From Modestobacter sp. VKM Ac-2986 (GTDB lineage Bacteria; Actinomycetota; Actinomycetes; Mycobacteriales; Geodermatophilaceae): a DNA stretch of 64,000 bases. Below, piece after piece: positions 44,785 to 53,485 of the stretch; the first letter of the stretch is position 1, and each line of letters starts with the position of its first letter. The stretch is from NCBI RefSeq assembly GCF_026967795.1, contig NZ_JAPVBH010000002.1, forward strand, positions 620,001 to 684,000, written 5' to 3'. The notes beneath the pieces are model-generated. The model was not told the DNA's origin, searched no databases, and saw only the letters and a program-made list of their open reading frames with translations. The translations under genes were made by a program, and so were the position numbers.

Positions 44785-45815
44785 GCGCCCTCCCGGACCC
44801 TCGTGGCCACCTCGGCCTTGATCGCCGCGGCCGTCTCCTCGCCCCGCGCCGAGGCGAGCCCGGACAGGTTCACCCCCACGACCCCGGGGACGGCGAGCAG
44901 CGCCCGCGCCTCGGCCACCGCCGCCACGATGCCCGCTGCGACCGGATCGGGCGCGTCGAGCACCCGCTGCACCGCGGCGTCGTCCAGGTGCAGCCCGGGG
45001 AAGCGCTGCAGCACCCGCGCCGAACGCTCGTCGGTGTAGACCGCGACCGCGGCGATGAACGGCAGCGTGGCACCGGCGGCCCGCGCGGCCGCGGTGAACG
45101 CGGCCAGCCGGGCTGCGGACGCGACGTGGTTGAGCACGACCAGCTGGGCGCCGGCGCGCTCCTTCTCCGCGACCCGCGCCGGGCGCAGCGCCAGCGGGGG
45201 CGCGTCCGGGGACTCCGGCACCGCCGTGGTCAGCCCGGCCGCCGCGGCCAGGGCGGCCAGCCGGGTGCCGTCGAGGTCGAACACCGAGGTGACGCCGGGG
45301 CGCGTCCCGGGACCCCGGGCGTCCCCGGTCACGCACAGGACGCCGTCGACGCCCACCTCGGCCAGCCCGGCCAGTTCCTGCTCCAGCACCAGCCGGTTGC
45401 GGTCGCGGCAGGCCAGCGTCGTCCAGGGGCGCCCCCCGGCGGCGAGCACGTCGGCGGCCATCAGCGTGGGCGGCAGGTCGGGGCGGCCCTGGTGCTCACC
45501 GATCAGCAGTCCGTCGCTGACCGGGGCCAGCGCCCCGACCACCGCACGCACGCAGGAGCGGTCGAAGGGCCGGACGGTGAGGTCGGAGAGGACGACGGGA
45601 CCGCGGCGCGACCGGACCAGCAGGCCGTCGGCGGCCGGCGCCGGACGGGGCGGTGCCGGGTCGGTCCACCGCGGCAGCGGCTGGTCGAGGAACACGCACC
45701 GGTGCGTGGCGGCCTCGCAGCCACCGTCCTCGCGCACCCCGCCGCAGGGGCCGAACACCATCCGCTTCGGGCACCCGGCGCGGACCCCGTCCGGGACCTG
45801 CTCCAGCACGGTCAC
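44781..45815 (-). CDS. Methylenetetrahydrofolate reductase-like protein with N-terminal MTHFR_C module
   Basis: About 344 aa. The N-terminal ~40 residues hold the Cys-rich MTHFR_C motif (AGCPKRMVFGPCGGVREDGGCE...HRCVFLD), which usually follows, not precedes, a MetF domain. The remainder resembles a MetF-type TIM barrel (VLCVTGDARGPG, TSVFDLDGTRLAALAAA, PFIAAVAVYTDERSARVL). It would act in folate one-carbon chemistry, perhaps as an electron-accepting or corrinoid-linked variant. GTG 45815 and ATG 45878 are both possible starts. It is translationally coupled to the downstream methyltransferase. Confidence 0.78.
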   Translation of the reverse strand: MTVLEQVPDGVRAGCPKRMVFGPCGGVREDGGCEAATHRCVFLDQPLPRWTDPAPPRPAPAADGLLVRSRRGPVVLSDLTVRPFDRSCVRAVVGALAPVSDGLLIGEHQGRPDLPPTLMAADVLAAGGRPWTTLACRDRNRLVLEQELAGLAEVGVDGVLCVTGDARGPGTRPGVTSVFDLDGTRLAALAAAAGLTTAVPESPDAPPLALRPARVAEKERAGAQLVVLNHVASAARLAAFTAAARAAGATLPFIAAVAVYTDERSARVLQRFPGLHLDDAAVQRVLDAPDPVAAGIVAAVAEARALLAVPGVVGVNLSGLASARGEETAAAIKAEVATRVREGA

Positions 45816-45948
45816 CCGTGGACGCTGTCCGCCCGGGCACCGGGCGAAACGCCGAGGGGTGTGACGTGTGCGCGTCATGTGTCCCGGACGTGCGGAGCGG
45901 GCAGTGGACGGAGAACGTCCAGCAGCGGCGGAGAGAGGCGGTGGTCCC

Positions 45949-46929
45949 GTGACGCACAGCATCGAGGAGCACCAGGGCTACCGGCACGTGGGACACGTGC
46001 TCGGGGTCGATCTGGACATGACGACGGTGGTGGGCCCGGTCCTGCGCCGTGCGGTGGCCGACGGCGAGCCCGTGGTGGTGGCCTGCCCCGAGGCGGTCGC
46101 GGCTGCCGTGCTGGCCACGCTGGAGGGCGTCGGTGACGTGTACGTCGCCCCGACCGACCCGCTGGACGACCGCCCGCCGGCGGCGCTCGCCGCGATCGCC
46201 GAGCTGGTCGACGCCCGCGCCCCCGGTGAGGGGCGTCGGCTGCACCTGGTGACCGGCCCCGGCGGCCCGCACACCGACCCGGCCGTGTGGATGCAGACCG
46301 AGGCGCTGCTCAACCACGTGCTGGCCGAGCGCCCGGTCGACCACATCTGCCTGCTCGGCCCCCTGGGCGCCGGCCCGGCCGCCGGCACCGGTCCCGTCGT
46401 GGACGTCGACGCCGTCGTGCACGCCACCCACCCGTGGCTGCTCACCGAGGTCGGCACGGTGCGCAACCCCGCCTACCGGCCGCCGGCCGAGCTGCTGCGG
46501 GAGGTGCAGCGGGCCTCGGTGCCCGACCCGCTGGAGGAGACCGAGCCGACCCTGTCGGTGGTCGACATGGAGGACATGCGCGCCCTGCGCCGGGCGCTGA
46601 CCCGGGTGCTCGCCGACAGCTCCCTGTCCGCGGACGCCGCCCAGGACTTCGTGCTGGCCATCGACGAGGTGACCGCCAACGCCTCCGAGCACGGCATCCC
46701 GCCGGTCGACGTGCGGCTGTGGTGCACCCCGGAGCGGCTGCTGTGCGCGGTCACCGACCGCGGCGCGGCCTTCGACGACCCGCTGGTGGGCTACGGCCCG
46801 GCGCACGGCGACATGGCCGTGGGCGGGATGGGCCTGTGGCTGGCCCGCCGGTCGGTCGACAGCCTCACCGCCGCCCCCGCCGACGACTCCGGCGACGGCT
46901 GCACCGTCCGCCTCGTCGTGCACGCCTGA
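45949..46929 (+). CDS. MEDS-domain sensor with HATPase (anti-sigma/serine kinase-like) domain
   Basis: 326 aa. Residues about 1-190 match the MEDS sensory domain (GYRHVGHVLGVDLDMTTVVGPVLRRAV..., PVDHICLLGP). The C-terminal ~130 residues form an RsbW-type HATPase (ALRRALTRVLADSSLSADAAQDFVLAIDEVTANASEHG N-box, VGGMGLWLARRSVDSLTA G-box). Such proteins phosphorylate STAS antagonists or bind sigma factors. It is divergent from the MTHFR-like gene; GTG 45949 has GAGAGAGG upstream. It is a candidate partner for the SpoIIE-type bacteriophytochrome 3.5 kb away. Confidence 0.82.
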   Translation: MTHSIEEHQGYRHVGHVLGVDLDMTTVVGPVLRRAVADGEPVVVACPEAVAAAVLATLEGVGDVYVAPTDPLDDRPPAALAAIAELVDARAPGEGRRLHLVTGPGGPHTDPAVWMQTEALLNHVLAERPVDHICLLGPLGAGPAAGTGPVVDVDAVVHATHPWLLTEVGTVRNPAYRPPAELLREVQRASVPDPLEETEPTLSVVDMEDMRALRRALTRVLADSSLSADAAQDFVLAIDEVTANASEHGIPPVDVRLWCTPERLLCAVTDRGAAFDDPLVGYGPAHGDMAVGGMGLWLARRSVDSLTAAPADDSGDGCTVRLVVHA

Positions 46930-46943
46930 GGGAGGAACGCGCT

Positions 46944-46966
46944 GCCCTGCGGCCTCGCCGCAGGGC
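46944..46966 (+). terminator. Terminator hairpin after the MEDS/HATPase gene
   Basis: GCCCTGCGG pairs with CCGCAGGGC around a 5-nt loop, 15 bp past the stop (TGAGGGAGGA). The sequence partly resembles the TGA-linked repeat family. Confidence 0.7.
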
Positions 46967-46996
46967 CCGCGCCGAGCCGGCGAGGACTGCAGCGGG

Positions 46997-47023
46997 GTCC
47001 GTCCGGATCAGGGCCGGACGGAC
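46997..47023 (-). terminator. Terminator hairpin of idi
   Basis: GTCCGTCCGG pairs with CCGGACGGAC (10 bp, 7-nt loop), 22 bp past the idi stop. Confidence 0.75.
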
Positions 47024-47044
47024 GGGCCGTGGGCCGACCGGCTG

Positions 47045-47590
47045 CTAGGCCGGCAGGAGCCCGTTGGCCTCGATGAGCCGGGCCTGCTCGCGGCACCACG
47101 GTGACCAGGCCTCGTACTCCTGGGTCTCCTGGCGGTCGCGGAAGGCCGCCCACCCCAGCAGCTCCCACTCGCCCACCTCGGTCGGGTCGGGGCGGGGCGT
47201 GCCGGTGAAGCGGCCGACGTAGACCGGGCAGATCTCGTTCTCCACCACACCGCGGAACTCCGCGCGGTAGCGGTAGGACGGCAGCGCCGGGCGCAGGTCG
47301 GCGACACCGAGGCCGAGCTCGTACCCCGCACGGCGGGCGATCGCGTCGACGTCGGGCTCGTCCGGGCCGGGGTGGCCGCAGACGGTGTTGGTCCACATCC
47401 CCGGGAAGGTCGCCTTCGACTCGGCCCGCCGGGTGACCAGCAGCCGGCCGTCGTCGGCGAAGAGGTAGGCGGAGAAGGCCCGGTGCAGCGGGGTCTCCCC
47501 GGTGTGCACCAGGGGCTTGGGCATCGTGCCGATCGCCGTCCCGTGGTCATCGACCAACACGATCAGCTCTGTCGTCGGAGGGGCCACCAC
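47045..47590 (-). CDS. idi: Isopentenyl-diphosphate isomerase, type I
   Basis: 181 aa Nudix-fold isomerase. Catalytic Cys in WTNTVCGHP and Glu in VVENEICPVYVG, matching the two essential residues of the E. coli enzyme. Converts IPP and DMAPP, feeding carotenoid and quinone synthesis. GTG 47590 follows GGGGGAGGA at good spacing; it ends in a TAG stop. Confidence 0.94.
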   Translation of the reverse strand: MVAPPTTELIVLVDDHGTAIGTMPKPLVHTGETPLHRAFSAYLFADDGRLLVTRRAESKATFPGMWTNTVCGHPGPDEPDVDAIARRAGYELGLGVADLRPALPSYRYRAEFRGVVENEICPVYVGRFTGTPRPDPTEVGEWELLGWAAFRDRQETQEYEAWSPWCREQARLIEANGLLPA

Positions 47591-47745
47591 GGGTCCATCC
47601 TCCCCCGGCGGTGGATCCGGTTCCGGATGGGTCCCCGGCGGGGGTGCACCTCGGACGGGTGAGCGGCTGTCGTGACGATGTGCAACTTTCGACACACTCG
47701 GCGTCGTCACCACGGACGGGGACCACGAGAGGCAGGCACGAACGC

Positions 47746-50298
47746 ATGACCACGACCTCGACGTCCTCCACCACGCGCCCGGCGGGCGTGCTGCAGGTGG
47801 CGCTCTCCGCCGACCCGACCGGCCCGGACGCCGGGCGCGGACTCGGCGAGCTGTCCCGCCCGGCCCACCTGGTCCCGGCAACGGCCAGCATGGCCTCGGT
47901 CGACGTCCTCTTCCGCCGGGACGCCGCGCTGCGCTGGGTCGTCGTCGACACCCCCGGCGCGCCCCAGCTGGTCAGCCGCTCCTGGTTCGAGCTGGCGATG
48001 ACCGGACGGCTCGGCTACGGCCGGCTGCTGCTGCAGCGCCGTCCGGTGGCCGACTCCGCGCCCCCGGCCACGCTCCGCTTCGCCGCCGACTGCCCGGTGG
48101 CCACGGTGGCCGCCGCCGTCATCGAGCGCCGTTCCGCCGGCGACACCCTGCTCGACGCGGTGCTCGTGACCTGGCCGGACGGCCGGCTCGCGGTCGCACC
48201 GGTCACCGCGGTGTTCGAGCAGCTGGCCCAGCGCTACGCCTACCAGGCCCTGCACGACCCGCTGACCGGGCTGCCCAACCGGCTCTTCCTGCTCGAGCGG
48301 CTCCGGCAGACCCACGCCGCCGGGACCACCGGCGTGCTGTTCTCCATCGACCTGGACCGCTTCAAGGACACCAACGACCACCTCGGCCACGCCGCCGGCG
48401 ACGACGTCCTCGTCGAGTTCGCCGGCCGGCTGCGCTCCGTGGCCCGCACCGGCGACCTCGTCGTGCGGCTCGGCGGTGACGAGTTCGCGGTGCTCACCGA
48501 GGCACCGCTGAGCGGCGCACAGGCCACCGCGCTGGGCGAGCGGATCGTGCTGACCGCGGCCGCGCCCTACGTCGTGACCGCGCGCACCGGGTCCGGCGGC
48601 GAGCACCTGGTCAGCCTCGGCGCCAGCGTGGGCGTCGCCGGCGCGGCCGGTCCCGGTGGGCTCACCCCCGACGCGGTGCTGCACCGGGCCGACCTCGCCG
48701 TCCACCGGGCCAAGTCCCTGGGCCGCGGCCGGGTCGCCCACTTCGGCACGGAGCTGGTGGAGGACGCCGAGACCTCCGACACCGTCCGCGCCCAGCACGA
48801 GATGGAGCGCCGGCTGCGGCAGGCGATCGAGTCGTGCAGCCTGGAGCTGCACTACCAGCCGGTCGTCAGCCTGCCCTCGGCCCAGGTCACCGGCGTCGAG
48901 GCGCTGGCCCGCTGGACCGACCCCGAGCTGGGCCGGGTCGCCCCCGACCGGTTCATCCCGCTCGCCGAGCGCACCGGCCTCGTCGTCGACCTGGGCCGCT
49001 GGGTGCTGCAGACCGCGTGCCGGGAGGCCGCGGGCTGGGCTGCCGGGCCCTCAGGGCTGCCGCCGACCGTGGCCGTCAACGTCTCCCCCGTCCAGCTCAC
49101 CCAGCGCGGCTTCATCGACGACGTCACCGCCGCCCTCACCGACAGCGGCCTGGCCCCCGACCGGCTGTGCCTGGAGATCACCGAGACCGCGGCCATCACC
49201 GACCTCGACGCCACCGCGGCCCGCCTCGCTCAGGTCCGCGACCTGGGGGTCCGCCTGGCGCTGGACGACTTCGGCACCGGGCACTCCGCGCTCGCCCTGC
49301 TGCGCGCCCTGCCGGTGCACCTGGTCAAGATCGACCGCTCCTTCATCGAGCGGGTCGCCAGCGACACCGCCGACGCCGTGCTGGCCCGGCTGGTCATCGA
49401 GGCCGCGCACAGCCTGGGCCGCCGGGTCTGCGCCGAGGGCGTCGAGACCGCCGAGCAGGCCCAGCAGCTGGTCGCGATGGGCTGCGACTCCGCCCAGGGC
49501 TGGCTGTTCGGCCGGCCCGAGCCCGCCTCGGCCCGGCTGACCGAGCGGCTCAGCTCCCGTGCGCTGGCCGAGCCGCTCGCCGCCGAGGCCGTGCTCCCGC
49601 TGGGCAACGACGAGCTGGTGCTGGTGACCACCCCCGACCGGGTCGTCACCTACGCCTCGGCCAGCAGCCAGGCCGTGCTGGGCCGGCTGCCGCAGGAGAT
49701 CACCGGCACTGACCTCACCAGCACCTTCTACCTCGACTCCCCGGCCCCGGCCGGGCCGTGGGACGACGGCACCGCCGTGCACCGCGTCCGGCACCGGGAC
49801 GGCAGCACCCGGTGGCTGGAGAGCACCACCCGGCGGCTGACCGGTGAGGACGGCCGGGTGCGCGAGGTGCTGTCGGTCTCCCGCGACGTCACCGCCACCG
49901 TGCAGGCCCGGCGGGCGCTGACCGACAGCGAGCAGATGTTCCGGCACGCCTTCGACGACGCCCCGATCGGCATGCTGCTGGCCCGCACCGACGGCTCGCT
50001 GCTGCGGGCCAACCGGGCCTTCGCCGCGCTGCTGGGGACCGACAGCGAGGCGCTGGTGGGCCGGCGGGTGCAGGACCTCACCCCGGCGTACGACCGTGCG
50101 GAGCAGGCCACCGCCGTCATGGCCCTGTTCACCGAGGCCGACGGCCGGACCGAGCTGTCCACCAGCCTGCGGCACGCCGACGGCACACAGCTGCCGGTCA
50201 CCGTGCGGGTCTCGGTGGTGCGCGACGCCGACGGGACCCCGACGTCGGTGTTCGCCCACGTGCTGCCCGAGCCCGCGCGGGTCGCCGTCGCGGTCTGA
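47746..50298 (+). CDS. GGDEF-EAL-PAS c-di-GMP turnover protein
   Basis: 850 aa. An N-terminal sensory region (1-165) is followed by GGDEF (about 170-345, intact RLGGDEFAVL), EAL (about 360-610) with EALARW (Glu385), NVSPVQL, EITETA, LDDFGTGHSAL, KIDRSF, EGVETAEQ and AQGWLFGRP, and two C-terminal PAS domains (about 625-740 and 745-845). Both active sites look complete, so it may be bifunctional. PAS domains placed after the enzymatic ones are unusual. ATG 47746 has weak ribosome-binding support (GAGAGG about 13 nt upstream). Confidence 0.93.
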   Translation: MTTTSTSSTTRPAGVLQVALSADPTGPDAGRGLGELSRPAHLVPATASMASVDVLFRRDAALRWVVVDTPGAPQLVSRSWFELAMTGRLGYGRLLLQRRPVADSAPPATLRFAADCPVATVAAAVIERRSAGDTLLDAVLVTWPDGRLAVAPVTAVFEQLAQRYAYQALHDPLTGLPNRLFLLERLRQTHAAGTTGVLFSIDLDRFKDTNDHLGHAAGDDVLVEFAGRLRSVARTGDLVVRLGGDEFAVLTEAPLSGAQATALGERIVLTAAAPYVVTARTGSGGEHLVSLGASVGVAGAAGPGGLTPDAVLHRADLAVHRAKSLGRGRVAHFGTELVEDAETSDTVRAQHEMERRLRQAIESCSLELHYQPVVSLPSAQVTGVEALARWTDPELGRVAPDRFIPLAERTGLVVDLGRWVLQTACREAAGWAAGPSGLPPTVAVNVSPVQLTQRGFIDDVTAALTDSGLAPDRLCLEITETAAITDLDATAARLAQVRDLGVRLALDDFGTGHSALALLRALPVHLVKIDRSFIERVASDTADAVLARLVIEAAHSLGRRVCAEGVETAEQAQQLVAMGCDSAQGWLFGRPEPASARLTERLSSRALAEPLAAEAVLPLGNDELVLVTTPDRVVTYASASSQAVLGRLPQEITGTDLTSTFYLDSPAPAGPWDDGTAVHRVRHRDGSTRWLESTTRRLTGEDGRVREVLSVSRDVTATVQARRALTDSEQMFRHAFDDAPIGMLLARTDGSLLRANRAFAALLGTDSEALVGRRVQDLTPAYDRAEQATAVMALFTEADGRTELSTSLRHADGTQLPVTVRVSVVRDADGTPTSVFAHVLPEPARVAVAV

Positions 50299-50333
50299 GC
50301 GTGGCCCCGCCCCGCAGCGGGCAGAGAACGGGC

Positions 50334-51170
50334 ATGGACACCTTCTCCCGCGGTGGGCTGGTCTTCGACGTCCGCGACTCCGGGCCCGGCGACGGGGAGC
50401 CCGTCGTCCTGCTGCACGGCTTCCCGCAGGACTCCTCGGCCTTCGACCGGATGGCCCCGGCGCTGCACTCGGCCGGGCTGCGCACCCTCGCCCCCGACCA
50501 GCGCGGCTACTCCCCCGGCGCCCGGCCGGCCGGGCGCTCCGCCTACCGCCTGCGCGAGTCGGTCGACGACGTGCTGGCCCTGCTGCGGACCGCCGGGCTG
50601 GCCAGCGCGCACGTCGTCGGGCACGACTGGGGCGGCATCGTGGGCTGGGCACTGGCGGCCTGGCACCCGTGGCGGGTGCGCACGCTGACCGCGCTGTCGG
50701 TGCCGCACCCGGCCGCGATGACCCAGGCGCTGGGGCACAGCGACCAGGCCCTGCGCAGCAGCTACGTCGGCTTCTTCCAGGTGCCCGCCGTCCCCGAGGC
50801 GGTGCTGCTGGCCGGCCGGGGCGCGGTGCTGCGGCGGACGCTCCGCCAGGGCGGGCTGCCGCCCGAGCTGGCCGACGGCTACGTCGAGCGGCTGCAGCAG
50901 CCGGGCGCGCTGACCGCGGCGCTGAACTGGTACCGGGCGCTCCCGCTGTCCGGCAACACCCCGGTGGGCACCGTGCGGGTACCGACGCTGCACGTGTGGG
51001 GCGACGGCGACGCCTTCCTGGGCCGGGCGGCGACCGAGGCGACCGCGCAGTTCGTCGACGCCCCCTACGCCCTGGAGGTGCTCGAGGGCATGAACCACTG
51101 GGTCCCCGAGCTGGCCGCCGAGCGCACCGCGGAGCTGGTCACCGCGCACGTCCGCACCCACGGCAGCTGA
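50334..51170 (+). CDS. Alpha/beta hydrolase, epoxide hydrolase-like
   Basis: 278 aa. Oxyanion region LLHGFPQDSSAFDRM, nucleophile Asp in VVGHDWGGIVGW (Asp, not Ser, as in epoxide hydrolases and haloalkane dehalogenases), and His in GMNHWVPEL. A cap region follows residue 125. The gene starts 35 bp after the c-di-GMP protein. A soluble epoxide hydrolase is most likely; dehalogenase activity cannot be excluded. Confidence 0.85.
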   Translation: MDTFSRGGLVFDVRDSGPGDGEPVVLLHGFPQDSSAFDRMAPALHSAGLRTLAPDQRGYSPGARPAGRSAYRLRESVDDVLALLRTAGLASAHVVGHDWGGIVGWALAAWHPWRVRTLTALSVPHPAAMTQALGHSDQALRSSYVGFFQVPAVPEAVLLAGRGAVLRRTLRQGGLPPELADGYVERLQQPGALTAALNWYRALPLSGNTPVGTVRVPTLHVWGDGDAFLGRAATEATAQFVDAPYALEVLEGMNHWVPELAAERTAELVTAHVRTHGS

Positions 51171-51198
51171 ACAGGTCCCGGCGGGCCGCGCCGCGCCC

Positions 51199-51204
51199 TA
51201 CGGT
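51199..51204 (+). promoter_or_regulatory. -10 box of the AlkX/YcaQ-like gene (leaderless)
   Basis: TACGGT ends 6 nt before the GTG start, the same hexamer and spacing as at gntK. Confidence 0.5.
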
Positions 51205-51210
51205 GACCGC

Positions 51211-52293
51211 GTGCGGCAGGTGACCCGGGCGGACGTGCTGGCGTCCCGTGTGCGCGCCCACCAGCTCGACCGGACGGCGGGCACGCTCGCCGACACGGCG
51301 GTGCTGGACCTCGGGGTGCAGGACACCGGCGCGGACGCGGCCCGCTGGGCGCTCGCCGTCCGCGGCCTGGTCGACGTCCCGGCCGGTGACCTGGCCCTGG
51401 TCTGGACGCTGCGCGGCGCACCGCACGTGTACCGCCGCGCCGACCTGCCCGGGGTGGCCGCGGCGACCGCCCCGTTCTCCGAGGCCGACGCGGCGAAGCG
51501 GGTCTTCGACGGCGCACGGCCGCTGCGGGCCGCCGGCGTCCCGGTGCTGACGGCGCTGGACACCATGGCCGCGGCGATGCGGGAGGTCGTCACCGCACCG
51601 ACGGTCAAGGGCGAGCTGTCCCGGCAGCTGACGGAACGGATGGACGCCCCGTACCTGCGCCACTGCCGCCCCTGCCACGCGGTGCACGTGTACGAGCAGA
51701 CGTTCCGGCTGGCCGCGCTGCGCGCCGGGCTGGAGCTGCAGCCGGACACCTCTCCCCCGGTGCTCCAGCCAGTCCCCGGGCTCGTGCCCGCGGCCGAGGT
51801 GCCCGCGCACCTGGACGTCGTCCGCGGGTACCTGCGGCTGCACGGCCCGGCCACCCCGCAGCAGGTGGCGGCCTACCTCGACGCCCCGGTGCAGGACGTG
51901 CGGGGGCACTGGCCGGACGACGCGGTCGAGGTGCAGGTGGACGGCGAGCGGCGGTGGCTGCTGGCCGCCGACGTCGACGGCCTCGGCGCCGGCCCGGCAC
52001 GCACGACCCGGCTGCTGGGCCCCTTCGACCCCTACCTGCAGACCCGCGACCGCACCCTGCTGGTGCCCGACGCGGCGCAGGCGTCGGACCTGTGGCGCGT
52101 CCTCGGCCGGCCCGGGGCGGTGCTGGTCGACGGGGAGGTCGCCGGCACCTGGCGGCCGCGCAAGGCCGGCCGGCGGCTGACCGTGCAGGTCGACCCGTGG
52201 CGCGACGTCCCGGTCGCCGCGCTGGAGGCCGAGGCCGAGCGGCTGGCCGCCGTCCGGGGCACCGAGCTGGCAGGGCTCACCGTCGGCGGTTGA
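51211..52293 (+). CDS. Winged-helix DNA glycosylase, YcaQ/AlkX (HTH_42) family
   Basis: 360 aa. It belongs to the HTH_42 superfamily that includes AlkZ and E. coli YcaQ. The N-terminal RVRAHQLDRTA contains Gln18-Leu19-Asp20, the Q-phi-D catalytic signature of the YcaQ-like branch (AlkZ-like members have Q-phi-Q). Winged-helix segments and the C-terminal beta-barrel (VLVDGEVAGTWRPRKAGRRLTVQV) follow. Members excise bulky alkylated or crosslinked bases. The substrate is inferred from family only. GTG start, leaderless -10. Confidence 0.75.
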   Translation: MRQVTRADVLASRVRAHQLDRTAGTLADTAVLDLGVQDTGADAARWALAVRGLVDVPAGDLALVWTLRGAPHVYRRADLPGVAAATAPFSEADAAKRVFDGARPLRAAGVPVLTALDTMAAAMREVVTAPTVKGELSRQLTERMDAPYLRHCRPCHAVHVYEQTFRLAALRAGLELQPDTSPPVLQPVPGLVPAAEVPAHLDVVRGYLRLHGPATPQQVAAYLDAPVQDVRGHWPDDAVEVQVDGERRWLLAADVDGLGAGPARTTRLLGPFDPYLQTRDRTLLVPDAAQASDLWRVLGRPGAVLVDGEVAGTWRPRKAGRRLTVQVDPWRDVPVAALEAEAERLAAVRGTELAGLTVGG

Positions 52294-52323
52294 GGGGTGC
52301 GCCGATGCGGGTAGCGCCCGGTC

Positions 52324-53415
52324 ATGGCTGAACCCACCGGCTCCTCCCTGCTCCCCGGCCTGACCGTCGCCGTCACCGGCGCCAGCGGCAACGTCGGGAC
52401 GGCGCTGCTGCGCGCCCTCGCCGACGCCGGTGTCACCGAGGTCCGCGGGCTGGCCCGCCGCCGTCCCCCCGAGACCGCCCCCTACGCCGGGGTGCGCTGG
52501 TACACCGCCGACCTCGGGACGCCGGAGAGCGAGCCGGTGCTGGCCGAGTTCCTCGACGGCGTCGACGCGGTCGTCCACTCGGCGTGGGCGCTGGTCCCCG
52601 ACCGCGACCCGGAGCGGCTGCAGCGGGTGAACGTCGACGGCACCCGGCGGGTGCTGGACGCCGCGGCCGCGGCGGGCGTGCGGCACGTCGTGCACCTGTC
52701 CTCGATCGGCACCTACGCCGCCGGCCCGCAGACGCACCCGGTCGGCGAGGACTGGCCGACCACCGGCGTCCCGAGCTCGCAGTACAGCCGGCTCAAGGTC
52801 GAGTGCGAGCGGATGCTCCGCGTGTTCGACGCCGCCAACCCGGGGACCACCGTCACCGCGATCCGCCCGACGCTGGTGCTCCAGCCCGACGCCGCGAGCG
52901 AGATCGGCCGCTACTTCCTCGGCCCGGTGCTGTTCCCCGCGGCCCGCGCCCTGCCGGCCCCGGTGGCCGGGGTGGCGGCCAAGGTGCTGCCGCTGCCGAT
53001 CCCGGACCTGTCGATCGGGGTGGTGCACGCCGACGACGTGGCCGACGTGATCGCCCGGGCCCTGGACCGCCGGGCGGGTGGCGCGTTCAACGTGACCGCC
53101 CCGCCGAACTTCGACGCCGCCGGCCTGGCCGGGGCGCTGGGGATGAAGCGGGTGGCCGTGCCCGCGGTGGTGCTGCGCACCGGGATGCAGGTGGCGTTCC
53201 TGTCCCGGCTGCTGCAGATCGAGCCGGGCTGGCTGGACCTGGGCCTGGGCGTCCCGCCGATGGACACCACCCGCGCCCGCACGGTGCTGGGCTGGCGCGC
53301 CAAGCACAGCGGCGGCGACGCGCTGCGCGACTTCGTCGCCGCACTCGGCGCCGGCCACGGCGGCGAGGGCCCGCTGCTGCACCCGGGCACCGGCCCGGAA
53401 CACACCCCCGCCTGA
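52324..53415 (+). CDS. NAD(P)-dependent epimerase/dehydratase (extended SDR)
   Basis: 363 aa. Rossmann motif VTGASGNVGTALL, NxxG-like DAVVHSAWAL, catalytic Tyr-x3-Lys in QYSRLKVE with Ser in HLSSIGTY. The C-terminal part contains VVHADDVADVIARAL, typical of atypical extended SDRs acting on NDP-sugars or similar. The substrate is unknown. A TAGCGC hexamer lies 6 nt before the ATG. The gene ends in a strong hairpin. Confidence 0.85.
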   Translation: MAEPTGSSLLPGLTVAVTGASGNVGTALLRALADAGVTEVRGLARRRPPETAPYAGVRWYTADLGTPESEPVLAEFLDGVDAVVHSAWALVPDRDPERLQRVNVDGTRRVLDAAAAAGVRHVVHLSSIGTYAAGPQTHPVGEDWPTTGVPSSQYSRLKVECERMLRVFDAANPGTTVTAIRPTLVLQPDAASEIGRYFLGPVLFPAARALPAPVAGVAAKVLPLPIPDLSIGVVHADDVADVIARALDRRAGGAFNVTAPPNFDAAGLAGALGMKRVAVPAVVLRTGMQVAFLSRLLQIEPGWLDLGLGVPPMDTTRARTVLGWRAKHSGGDALRDFVAALGAGHGGEGPLLHPGTGPEHTPA

Positions 53416-53428
53416 CCAGCCGCCGGGA

Positions 53429-53470
53429 CGACGACGGCCGGGCCCCCGTGCGGGGACCCGGCCGTCGTCG
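53429..53470. terminator. Bidirectional terminator hairpin
   Basis: A 14-bp perfect stem (53429-53442 with 53457-53470), one mismatch and 4 further G-C pairs, 4-nt loop. Located between the epimerase and aldo/keto reductase genes. Confidence 0.85.
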
Positions 53471-53485
53471 GCTGTCGTGGAGCGC

